DNA from: UKL13-2 sp038206765
Lineage (GTDB): Bacteria; Pseudomonadota; Gammaproteobacteria; Burkholderiales; Usitatibacteraceae
Assembly: GCA_038206765.1 (NCBI GenBank)
Contig: JBBRAM010000006.1
Location: forward strand, 115,790 to 179,789
Direction: 5' to 3'
Length of the DNA: 64,000 nucleotides
Shown here: positions 51,239 through 60,095 of the stretch, in pieces
Layout of the letters: every line of letters begins with the position of its first letter
Position numbering within the stretch: the first letter of the stretch is position 1
Made by a program: the position numbers and the translations under genes
The notes under the pieces: generated by a model
What the model was told of the DNA's origin: nothing
Databases searched by the model: none
What the model saw: the letters and a program-made list of their open reading frames with translations, nothing else

Positions 51239-54200
51239 ATGGCATCAAATCCCGTCTCAATTCCAACTACAAAATCCGCTCGTGCCGCTTCGGTGCTGCC
51301 GTTTAAGCATGTCGGGATGCCTAGCGGTATCGCCGGCTTGGGCAACGACACTTCGCAAGCTGACAGCACACAACGCCTACGCGAAATTCCCTATAACTAC
51401 ACCTCATTTTCGGACCGGAAGATTGTGATTCGCCTGCTGGGTTCGGATGCGTGGGATATTTTATTAGAGCTGCGCGGCGAGCGCAAAACGGGGCGCAGTG
51501 CCCGGATGTTGTACGAGGTGTTGGGCGATATTTGGGTGGTCGAGCGCAACCCATATTTGCAAGACGATTTGCTCGATAACCCGAAGCGCCGCGCGATGTT
51601 GATTGGCGCGATGCGGCACAGGCTGAGTGAAATCGAAAAGCGTCGCGTGATGGACGGTGTTGAAAGTGGAAATGGCAATGACAGCAATGGCGAAGGCGAA
51701 AGCGAATCCCGCTCAAAAAAGGTCATGGTCCTGCTACAACGCGGCCATCAAGCAGTCGATCAATTTGAAGCCGAGTTCCGCGAGACATGGGATTTCCGCA
51801 AAAAAGTGGAACGACGACTTGGCAAAATAACCCGGCGCGACAATATTGCGTTCGATGGTTTGGCGCGTGTCTCGCACGTCACCGATGCCACCGATTGGCG
51901 CGTGGAATATCCATTCGTGGTGCTATACCCCGATACCGAGGAAGAAATAGCCCCAATGGTCAGGGCGCTAATTGAACTGGGACTGACCATCATCCCGCGC
52001 GGTGGCGGCACGGGATACACTGGCGGCGCAATTCCATTGACCAAAAACGCAGCCATTATCAATACTGAAAAGCTCGACCAACTTGGCGCGGTTGAACGCA
52101 TCACCTTGCCCGGCCTGGCCGAGCCGGTAGCCACGATTCACTGCGGCGCGGGCGTCGTCACCCGGCGCGGCATGGAAGCAGCCGAGGCCGCAGGCTTGGT
52201 TTGGGCGTGCGATCCGACGAGTGCGGATGCAAGCTGCATTGGCGGCAATGTATCGATGAATGCGGGCGGCAAAAAAGCCGTGCTATGGGGTACCGCGCTC
52301 GATAATCTGGCTTCTTGGAAAATGGTTGATACCAACGGCGACTGGCTGGAAGTTGAACGCCTAGATCACAACCTTGGCAAGATTCACGATATTGAAACCG
52401 CGAAATTTCGCGTGCGTCATTTTGATGAAAAAGGCCGCGAAACCAAACCTGACGATCTGCTGGAGATCCCCGGCGCATCGTTTCGTAAAACTGGTTTGGG
52501 CAAGGATGTTACCGATAAATTTTTAAGCGGTCTACCAGGCATTCAAAAAGAAGGTTGCGACGGTATCATCACCTCGGCACGATTTATTTTGCATCGGATG
52601 CCCAAGCATATCCGCACGGTTTGCCTAGAGTTTTTTGGGCAAGTTAAAGAGGCCGTACCGTCGATTGTTGAGATCAAGGATTATCTTGATGGCTCGGACA
52701 AAGCGGTGCTGGCAGGTTTGGAGCACCTCGACGAGCGCTACTTAAAAGCCGTTGGTTACGCGACCAAATCACGCCGCAACCAGCGCCCAAAAATGGTGCT
52801 GATTGGCGACATCGTCTCCGATGATGAAAACGCTGTCATGGAGGCGGCCAGCCAAGTGGTCAGGCTGGCGAACGCCCGCCACGGCGAAGGCTTTGTGGCC
52901 GTTACCGCTGATGCCCGCAAAAAATTCTGGCTCGACCGCGCACGCACGGCGGCGATTGCGAAGCACACCAATGCGTTCAAAATTAATGAGGATGTGGTGA
53001 TTCCGCTGGATCGTTTGGGCGATTATTCGGACGGTATTGAACATTTGAATATTGAGCTATCGATCAAAAATAAGCTGCGCTTGGTTGATGCGCTGGAAGC
53101 CTTGTTCAAAACCAATTTGCCGCTGCACGAAGATGATGAAAAAATCGCTCGCGATGAAATTTTTGGCTCGCGGATCGAGCAAGCAAACGAGTTATTGTCA
53201 AACGTGCGGGCTCGCTGGGATTTTTTGCTGCTGAATTTAGATAAACCTGTTGGCGATTTAGTAGACGAACTCCTGGCCGTTGGTTTAGCTGCGTTACAAA
53301 TTAAATCGGTACAGCCATCCACAACAATTTTTAATTTGTTACAAACACTCGAGGTTCGGGTCTCGTGGAAAACCGAGTTGCGCGATCCGCTGGGACAAAT
53401 ATTTTCTGGCCGCTTATTTGCGCGCGTGGTAGCCAAGATCGCCGAAACGCACAAAACGGTGTTGAAAAGCCGCGTGTTCATCGCGCTCCACATGCACGCC
53501 GGTGACGGCAATGTTCACACCAATATCCCGGTAAATTCGGATGATTACGGCATGTTGCAGGAGGCGAACCAATCGGTCGCCCGCATCATGGCCTTTGCCC
53601 GACAGTTGAACGGTGTGATCTCCGGTGAACACGGAATCGGCATCACCAAATTTGAATTTTTAACCGCCGACGAAGTTGCACCGTTTGTGGCCTACAAACA
53701 GAGCGTTGATCCGCGCGGCCACTTTAACAAAGGCAAACTCATGCCGGGCGGCGACTTGGCGCGCGCTTATACGCCGTCGTTCTCGTTATTGGGCGCGGAA
53801 TCGCTAATTTTGGAGCAAAGCGAGATCGGCAATATTGCGACCTCAATCAAAGATTGTTTGCGCTGCGGAAAATGTAAACCGGTTTGTGCCACGCATGTGC
53901 CGCGCGCCAATTTGCTGTACTCACCACGCAATAAAATTTTAGGCACCTCACTGTTGATTGAAGCGTTTTTATACGAAGAACAGACTCGGCGCGGTGTGTC
54001 GTTGCGGCATTTTGATGAGTTTTCGGACGTTGCCGATCATTGCACCGTTTGTCATAAATGCGAAAACCCATGCCCGGTCGATATTGATTTCGGTAACGTC
54101 TCGATGGCAATGCGCAATTTGTTGCGCAAAGAAGGCAAGAAAAAATTTAATCCGGGCACGGCCGCAGCGATGTTTTATCTGAACGCCAAAGACCCGATGA

Positions 54201-55381
54201 CGATCAAAATTGTCAAAACACTGATGATCGATTGGGGTTACAAAATTCAACGTCTGGCGCATTCGTTTGCCCGCAAAACCCTCATTTTGCGGGGCCAAGT
54301 CAAATCGCCGCCAGCCACGATTGGCAAACCCGCCATCAAAGCGCAAGTGATTCATTTCATCAACAAACCGATGCCTGGCGGTTTGCCAAAAAAGACGGCA
54401 CGAGCACTGCTCGATATTGAAGACAACACGGTGATTCCGATCATACGGGATGCAAAAAAAGCAAACGTCGATGCGGAAGCCGTGTTCTATTTCCCCGGTT
54501 GCGGTTCCGAGCGATTGTTCGGTCAGGTTGGCTTGGCCACGCAGGCGATGCTGTATGAGGTCGGCGTGCAAACGGTCTTGCCACCCGGCTATTTATGTTG
54601 CGGCTACCCGCAAACGGCGTCGGGTAATGCAGAAAAAGGCGAGCAGATCACTGTAGAAAATCGCGTACTGTTTCATCGCGTTGCCAACACACTCAACTAT
54701 CTCGATATCAAGACGGTAATCGTGAGCTGCGGCACGTGCATGGATCAACTGCAAAAATATGAATTTGAGAAAATTTTCCCCGGTTGTCGCCTGCTCGATA
54801 TTCATGAATTCTTGCTTGAAAAAGGCGTGCGGCTCGAAGGCGTGACCGGCACCCGCTACATGTATCACGACCCTTGCCATTCCCCGATGAAAACCTATCA
54901 GCCGATGAAAGTAGTGAACGAATTGATGGGTGTGACGGTGACGCAAAACGAACGCTGCTGCGGAGAATCAGGCACCTTGGCCGTTACACGTCCCGATATT
55001 TCAACACAGGTTCGCTTCCGTAAAGAAGAGGAAATGCGCAAAGGGGCGGACGCGCTACGGAGAATGCCGGAAGCGGTCGTACAGGGCAAACTGTCGACTG
55101 CAAGCGCTTCTCCAGCCATAAATGGCTCAAGCGCCACGCCAGCGCTAGAGTTTGATACTGAGTCGGTTCAATTATCCGCTCCCGAAAAATTCAAGGGCGA
55201 CATCAAAATTCTGACGTCTTGCCCGTCTTGTTTGCAGGGATTATCCCGATTTGATAATGATTCCGGCACCACAGCCGACTACATCGTCGTTGAAATCGCC
55301 AAACACATTCTCGGCAAAAACTGGATGGCCGACTACGTGGCGAAGGCTAACAACGGCGGGATTGAGCGGGTGTTGTTGTAG
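51239..55381 (+). CDS. DUF3683-type FAD-linked oxidase with Fe-S and CCG domains
   Basis: A 1380-residue composite cytoplasmic dehydrogenase. Residues 1-190 hold a DUF3683-like region. A vanillyl-alcohol-oxidase/GlcD-type FAD domain begins near 225 (GLTIIPRGGGTGYTGGAIPL) with a C-terminal cap (HMHAGDGNVHTNIPV, EHGIGITKFEF) near 755-810. Two 4Fe-4S ligand sets follow, CLRCGKCKPVC near 874 and CTVCHKCENPCPVD near 938. Two CCG domains end it: PGCGSERLFGQ...CCGYPQ near 1087-1122, and DPCHSP...RCCGESG near 1212-1243. The layout is that of a fused GlcD/GlcF or D-lactate dehydrogenase oxidising a 2-hydroxyacid. Substrate unknown. Divergent from hemC. Confidence 0.93.
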   Translation: MASNPVSIPTTKSARAASVLPFKHVGMPSGIAGLGNDTSQADSTQRLREIPYNYTSFSDRKIVIRLLGSDAWDILLELRGERKTGRSARMLYEVLGDIWVVERNPYLQDDLLDNPKRRAMLIGAMRHRLSEIEKRRVMDGVESGNGNDSNGEGESESRSKKVMVLLQRGHQAVDQFEAEFRETWDFRKKVERRLGKITRRDNIAFDGLARVSHVTDATDWRVEYPFVVLYPDTEEEIAPMVRALIELGLTIIPRGGGTGYTGGAIPLTKNAAIINTEKLDQLGAVERITLPGLAEPVATIHCGAGVVTRRGMEAAEAAGLVWACDPTSADASCIGGNVSMNAGGKKAVLWGTALDNLASWKMVDTNGDWLEVERLDHNLGKIHDIETAKFRVRHFDEKGRETKPDDLLEIPGASFRKTGLGKDVTDKFLSGLPGIQKEGCDGIITSARFILHRMPKHIRTVCLEFFGQVKEAVPSIVEIKDYLDGSDKAVLAGLEHLDERYLKAVGYATKSRRNQRPKMVLIGDIVSDDENAVMEAASQVVRLANARHGEGFVAVTADARKKFWLDRARTAAIAKHTNAFKINEDVVIPLDRLGDYSDGIEHLNIELSIKNKLRLVDALEALFKTNLPLHEDDEKIARDEIFGSRIEQANELLSNVRARWDFLLLNLDKPVGDLVDELLAVGLAALQIKSVQPSTTIFNLLQTLEVRVSWKTELRDPLGQIFSGRLFARVVAKIAETHKTVLKSRVFIALHMHAGDGNVHTNIPVNSDDYGMLQEANQSVARIMAFARQLNGVISGEHGIGITKFEFLTADEVAPFVAYKQSVDPRGHFNKGKLMPGGDLARAYTPSFSLLGAESLILEQSEIGNIATSIKDCLRCGKCKPVCATHVPRANLLYSPRNKILGTSLLIEAFLYEEQTRRGVSLRHFDEFSDVADHCTVCHKCENPCPVDIDFGNVSMAMRNLLRKEGKKKFNPGTAAAMFYLNAKDPMTIKIVKTLMIDWGYKIQRLAHSFARKTLILRGQVKSPPATIGKPAIKAQVIHFINKPMPGGLPKKTARALLDIEDNTVIPIIRDAKKANVDAEAVFYFPGCGSERLFGQVGLATQAMLYEVGVQTVLPPGYLCCGYPQTASGNAEKGEQITVENRVLFHRVANTLNYLDIKTVIVSCGTCMDQLQKYEFEKIFPGCRLLDIHEFLLEKGVRLEGVTGTRYMYHDPCHSPMKTYQPMKVVNELMGVTVTQNERCCGESGTLAVTRPDISTQVRFRKEEEMRKGADALRRMPEAVVQGKLSTASASPAINGSSATPALEFDTESVQLSAPEKFKGDIKILTSCPSCLQGLSRFDNDSGTTADYIVVEIAKHILGKNWMADYVAKANNGGIERVLL

Positions 55382-55519
55382 TCTTTTTTCAGTTCGCCTA
55401 AATGCCCGCGTCTTTGGCAGATTGTGATGTCGCTGGCTGGCGACATCAGAGCATGGCTCCATTCGCCCAATTATGGTTTGGCATCTAGCCTGCTATACAA
55501 TCGCTGATTAACTTATTTG

Positions 55520-55563
55520 TTCGCTATTTGTTTGCTATTTGTTTGCTATTTGTTTGCTATTTA
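55520..55563. repeat. 11-bp tandem repeat upstream of the BNR lipoprotein gene
   Basis: Four 11-base units: TTCGCTATTTG, TTTGCTATTTG twice, and TTTGCTATTTA. The array ends 27 bases before ATG 55591. The period is close to one helical turn. Confidence 0.92.
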
Positions 55564-55590
55564 TTTGTCCGCTACTTGAGAGCACACGCC

Positions 55591-58500
55591 ATGAAAATTC
55601 GTCCTGAAAATTATTTCACTTCCCGTCAATCGCCTGCAATAGTCGCTGCCATTTTTACCGTCTTGGCGCTAGGCGGTTGCGCCACGCAGCAAGGGATTAA
55701 CGTTGCCAATAAAACAGCTATCCCATCCGCCGCCGCGTCAGCGCCCGCCTCAACCCCCTCGTTGCCCTTTGCTACAACGCCAGCTCTTTGCGCCTCGCTC
55801 AATGCGGCCGATGACGCGGCCGCAGCTGCCGCGCTAGACTTGCCGGAAATAATGCTCGCCAAGCTAAAAGAAATCGGCAAAACCAACAACGAAGGTGTGT
55901 GCAACATGGCGCCGGATGATCGCAACAAAATCATGGCGAAGTATCGTAGTTTCTTCAAAAATCCAGACCGTAAAAAATTCAAAGCGCCTGCGCGAGAATT
56001 TATGCAAATGTGGGATGCAGGCGATGACGGCAAACAGCCGAACGCGACGATGGTGCTGGCAGCTGAAAGTGCCCGCCTAGACATGTTGGAATCGACTACA
56101 GCTTTTGCCGCCTCTGCCAAAGGCCGCGCTGAGCGCGCCAAGAACCAAGCCGCCGGCATCACGCCGTCACAGTGGAGCTTTATCGGGCCCGGCAATGTCG
56201 GCGGGCGAATCCGCTCGGTTTTGATTGACCCACGCGACACTAACCGAATTTTAGTTGGCGCGGTGAGCGGCGGCATTTGGCTCAGCACCAATGGCGGGCA
56301 ATCGTTTAGCGCCGTACAAGACTTCATGGGTAATTTGGCTATTGGCGCGATGGCGCAGGATCCAAATAATCCGAATACCCTTTACGCCGGCACCGGCGAG
56401 AGTTTTGCCGGGCTGTTTGGTATCGGCATGTTTAAGAGCACTGATAATGGTTTGACGTGGAATTTTCTTGCCAACACCACAACAGATACCGCCCTCAATC
56501 CGGAAGGTGATAACTGGGGCTCAACGAATCGTATCGCCGTCAGCCGCGCCAACAGCAACATAATCTTGGCAGGGACCTCAAAAAGTAGCAACCTCTCCCA
56601 GGGTGCGTTAATGCGTTCGGCGAATGGTGGTGCCAGCTGGACACGTACTGGTAGCTTCAGAGCGTTGGATGTTAAGTTTGATCCCAACAATGCCAACAAC
56701 GTCATCGCTACGGGCTCGGACGGTTTGGTTAATCTTTCCAATGATGCCGGCTTGACCTGGAGAGCCGTCTCACTGGCAACACCGACAATTGCCGGGCGCA
56801 TCGAAATTGCTTATGCGGCCAGCGTTCCCGATTTGGTTTATGTTTCCTTCGATAACAACAAAGGTGAAGTCTGGAACTCAATCGACGGCGGCCAAAATTG
56901 GACCCTTCTTTCTAACCCCAAGCACCTCAACGACCAAGGTGATTACGCCAATACCATCTGGGTTTCGCCGGTCGACAACAATCATATTGCCGTTGGCGGA
57001 TTGGACCTCTATCGATCCGTGGACGCAGCCGCTAGCTTCGTTCAAATCAGCACATGGCAAAGCTCCACACCCGATCCGGGCGCAGTACAGCCCCATGCCG
57101 ATCATCATGTGATTGTTTCGTCACCCAACTACAGCACCAATTCGGCAGTTGTCTTTTTTGGTAATGACGGTGGCCTGTATCGGTCAAATGATATTTTTTC
57201 GGCCAATAAGGATTTCAGCAGTTCTTGGACCAAACTCAACAATAGCTTGGGCGTTACCCAGTTTTACGGCGGCGCGGGCAGCCGCGCGGCGGGCGGCAAA
57301 ATCATCGGCGGCACCCAAGACAACGGCACCTTAATTCTCAACGCCAACACCAACTGGGATCGCTTCGCGGGTGGTGACGGCGGTTTTTCGGCGGTCGATC
57401 CCGTTAGCGATTCCACGCTCTACAGCGAGTATGTTTACGCCTCGGTTCGCCGGACCGTAAATGGTGTTGGCCAGTATATTTGCGCAGGAATTACCGAAGG
57501 CCTCAAAAGTGTCTCAGGCGGCAATACCTATTGCGGCGCAAGCGCGACCGAACGAACGAATTTTATCTCACCGTTTATCCTTGACCCCAACAGTCGCGAC
57601 CGCATGCTAGTAGGCGCTGATTCGCTTTGGGTGAGCAATAACGTCCGCACCGCGCCGAGCCCGACTTGGACGGCGATCAAAGCACCAGTTACGCTCTCGC
57701 CAGTTACGCAAACGCGACATTACATTAATGCAATTGCGGTGCAAACTGGCGATTCAAACGTCATCTGGGCTGGCCATAACGGGTCAAATTCCGCTTCCAA
57801 CCCGACACAAATTTATCGCACCAAGAACGGATTATCGGCTGCGCCGACGTGGGATTTAATGACTAAGCCGGGCATGCCCTCGAGCACGATCAATCGCATC
57901 ACGATTGATCAAGATAATCCGGATCGCGTTTGGGTCGCTTATTCAGGACTGCTGCCAAACCGCTTGTGGCAAACATTGGATGGCGGTATTACATGGAATA
58001 ACATTACGGGCAATTTGCCGCAAGTAACCCTGCACGATATCAAGCGCCACCCTGTCCGCGCCAACTGGCTCTATGTGGCTGCTGCCAATGGTGTTTACAC
58101 CTCCGAAAACGGCGGCGCGACTTGGAGCACCAGCAACGATGGCCCGGCCAGCGTCCGAGTGCGTGAATTATTTTGGTACGACAATAACACCCTGATTGCG
58201 GCGACATTTGGCCGCGGCATGTTCTCGTATGCACTGACACCGATTAACGATGTTGATCTCACCATTTCACAAGTAGGGTCTGGGTCGGGCACAGTCAATT
58301 CCAGCCTGGCGACGGCCAATTGCAACACCACCTGTAAAACAACCAACTCAGCAGGCACGATATTAACGTTGACTGCCGTACCAAGTGCAGGGTCGCAATT
58401 TGCAGGCTGGTCAGGTGCTTGCACCGGCATCGGCGCATGTCAAATAACGTTAAGCGCAAGTACGTCTGTGTTTGCCAAATTCACCTCGCAAACCCCCGTT

Positions 58501-59526
58501 GCGCTGTCCAAACGTGGCGGCACCGATATCGCTGGCAATGGCAAGAGCGGCATCGTGCTGCGCAACGCGGCGAACACGCAATTAATGTCTGGCAATTTGG
58601 TCGGCAACCAATTTACGTTTAGCAATTTGATTGATCCCGGCTCCCAGTATCGCTTGGTCGGCATTGCCGATTTTGATGGAAATGGTAAATCTGATTTGGC
58701 GTTTCAAAACCCGACCGCGCTTGATGCCAACGGCCGCTCCAGCGTCTTCAAGTGGGATAACTTTGTCCAGCCTGCAACCGAGCAAGCGCTCAGGCTGGTG
58801 AAGCCAGTGTGGGATGTACAGGCTGTGGGCGATTTGGACGGCGATGGCTTTGGCGATCTCGTTTGGCGCTACGTGGCGGCTGATCCGCGCGATACCGGCG
58901 TTTCGTATATCTGGTTTACAGGCCCCGATCCGGTTGCCGGTGGCCAGACGGTGACGCAAGTTCGCAAACGCGGCGGCGCACCACTGGACTGGACTCTGTT
59001 GGGCGCGATTGATCTCAACAACGACGGCGCAGCCGATATGATTTACATTAGCCCAGCAGGAGCGATTCGTGCGCTGATGGCGACTGCAGCCCGAACCTGT
59101 GCAAACTTTGGCGTCGGTACCGTCCCGCCCGGCTTCACGGCATTAAAGCTGGCCGACTTTACGGGTAACAGCCGTGGCGATATTTTGTTCCGCGACACCG
59201 CCACGGGTGATGTCAAACTCATGTCACTCAATGCGTTTGGCCTAACGCTTCCCGCGTCTACTGCGAACCAGAATGACCCAAATGTTTCCTGCACGTCCAG
59301 CGCGCTCACGGTGGCAACATCAACCACCAACCTGTTGCCAACTGACCCAACATGGACGTTTTATGCGGCGGGTGATTTTAACGGTGACGGTGTGACCGAC
59401 ATCGTTTGGCTGCGCCCGGATGGCACGCTCACGGTTTGGTTGATGAGCAGCACGAACGCCGCGAGCCCAACCGTGATCTCTAATGCAGGGACGGCTCCGG
59501 CAGGCTTTAGTGTCTTCCAAAAGTAA
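55591..59526 (+). CDS. Secreted BNR/sortilin-repeat lipoprotein with InlB-type and FG-GAP domains
   Basis: A 1311-residue exported protein. The lipobox is LALGGC at the end of the signal. An Ala-rich linker and a helical N-region lead to a long beta-propeller part (about 190-880) of BNR/sortilin-type repeats with S/T-x-D/N-G-G-x-T/S-W motifs (SANGGASW, SIDGGQNW, TLDGGITW, SENGGATW) found in sialidase-like and VPS10-like proteins. No sialidase active site is obvious. Residues about 888-965 match the divergent InlB repeat (GSGSGTVNSS, AGWSGAC). Residues 971-1311 are the FG-GAP module shared with the DUF1800 protein. ATG 55591 is chosen at the lipoprotein signal. The HIT gene starts 3 bases after its stop. 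Confidence 0.92.
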   Translation: MKIRPENYFTSRQSPAIVAAIFTVLALGGCATQQGINVANKTAIPSAAASAPASTPSLPFATTPALCASLNAADDAAAAAALDLPEIMLAKLKEIGKTNNEGVCNMAPDDRNKIMAKYRSFFKNPDRKKFKAPAREFMQMWDAGDDGKQPNATMVLAAESARLDMLESTTAFAASAKGRAERAKNQAAGITPSQWSFIGPGNVGGRIRSVLIDPRDTNRILVGAVSGGIWLSTNGGQSFSAVQDFMGNLAIGAMAQDPNNPNTLYAGTGESFAGLFGIGMFKSTDNGLTWNFLANTTTDTALNPEGDNWGSTNRIAVSRANSNIILAGTSKSSNLSQGALMRSANGGASWTRTGSFRALDVKFDPNNANNVIATGSDGLVNLSNDAGLTWRAVSLATPTIAGRIEIAYAASVPDLVYVSFDNNKGEVWNSIDGGQNWTLLSNPKHLNDQGDYANTIWVSPVDNNHIAVGGLDLYRSVDAAASFVQISTWQSSTPDPGAVQPHADHHVIVSSPNYSTNSAVVFFGNDGGLYRSNDIFSANKDFSSSWTKLNNSLGVTQFYGGAGSRAAGGKIIGGTQDNGTLILNANTNWDRFAGGDGGFSAVDPVSDSTLYSEYVYASVRRTVNGVGQYICAGITEGLKSVSGGNTYCGASATERTNFISPFILDPNSRDRMLVGADSLWVSNNVRTAPSPTWTAIKAPVTLSPVTQTRHYINAIAVQTGDSNVIWAGHNGSNSASNPTQIYRTKNGLSAAPTWDLMTKPGMPSSTINRITIDQDNPDRVWVAYSGLLPNRLWQTLDGGITWNNITGNLPQVTLHDIKRHPVRANWLYVAAANGVYTSENGGATWSTSNDGPASVRVRELFWYDNNTLIAATFGRGMFSYALTPINDVDLTISQVGSGSGTVNSSLATANCNTTCKTTNSAGTILTLTAVPSAGSQFAGWSGACTGIGACQITLSASTSVFAKFTSQTPVALSKRGGTDIAGNGKSGIVLRNAANTQLMSGNLVGNQFTFSNLIDPGSQYRLVGIADFDGNGKSDLAFQNPTALDANGRSSVFKWDNFVQPATEQALRLVKPVWDVQAVGDLDGDGFGDLVWRYVAADPRDTGVSYIWFTGPDPVAGGQTVTQVRKRGGAPLDWTLLGAIDLNNDGAADMIYISPAGAIRALMATAARTCANFGVGTVPPGFTALKLADFTGNSRGDILFRDTATGDVKLMSLNAFGLTLPASTANQNDPNVSCTSSALTVATSTTNLLPTDPTWTFYAAGDFNGDGVTDIVWLRPDGTLTVWLMSSTNAASPTVISNAGTAPAGFSVFQK

Positions 59527-59529
59527 TTA

Positions 59530-60012
59530 ATGCCGCTGATGCCTGCACCAGATTGCGAGCTTTGTGAAACCGATGGTGGCGAAATTTTATTTCGCCACCC
59601 CGATTTTCGAATCGTTCGTGTGACGGGCATTGAAGGTGAGACCTACCGTGGTTTTTGCCGCGTGATTTGGCAGCGTCATGTCAAAGAGATGAGCGAACTC
59701 AACTATGGTGAACGCAGTCGATTCATGGACGCGGTATTTCGCCTTGAAACGGCGCTGCGCCAAGCGTTACAACCGGATAAAATAAATCTCGCCAGTTTGG
59801 GTAACATGACACCGCATTTGCATTGGCACGTGATCCCGCGGTTTCATGATGACGCGACATTTCCAAAGCCAATTTGGGCGGCGGTCGATGCGTCAACTAT
59901 TCCGCCACCAGGCTCACCATTTTCGCCACCACCGTCGGGCGCAATGGATGGGAAGAAAGCGGTTTTCAACGTAGACTGGGCAGCGGTGGTACGGCAAGCA
60001 TTTGGGCCATGA
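59530..60012 (+). CDS. HIT family protein
   Basis: A 160-residue histidine-triad nucleotide hydrolase or transferase with the motif HLHWHVIPR near residue 98. The N-terminal CELCE lies where some HIT proteins bind zinc. It hydrolyses phosphoramidate or dinucleotide substrates in related proteins. A proline-rich stretch (PPPGSPFSPPPSG) near 132-144 is unusual. It begins 3 bases after the lipoprotein stop, though function suggests no link. Confidence 0.92.
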   Translation: MPLMPAPDCELCETDGGEILFRHPDFRIVRVTGIEGETYRGFCRVIWQRHVKEMSELNYGERSRFMDAVFRLETALRQALQPDKINLASLGNMTPHLHWHVIPRFHDDATFPKPIWAAVDASTIPPPGSPFSPPPSGAMDGKKAVFNVDWAAVVRQAFGP

Positions 60013-60095
60013 TCAATTCTAGTCGGCTCCTTTTGCAAAACTAACTACCACCCAGGCCCCATCAAGGAATCCAGACGGAACTCCAAAGGAAACAC

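Noticed and set aside
53969..54571. 200-residue minus-strand frame inside the DUF3683 gene
   Set aside because: Lies opposite the Fe-S and CCG coding region and shows no motif.
55425..55448. Terminator after the DUF3683 gene
   Set aside because: TGATGTCGC/GCGACATCA forms a clean 9-bp hairpin with a 6-base loop but no T-run follows on either strand, so intrinsic termination is not supported.
55520..55563. Possible CRISPR array from regularly spaced repeats
   Set aside because: Units are 11 bases and directly adjacent with no spacers, so it is a simple tandem repeat.
55626..56327. 233-residue minus-strand frame over the lipoprotein 5' end
   Set aside because: Ser/Ala-rich shadow of the Ala-rich linker; no start signal.
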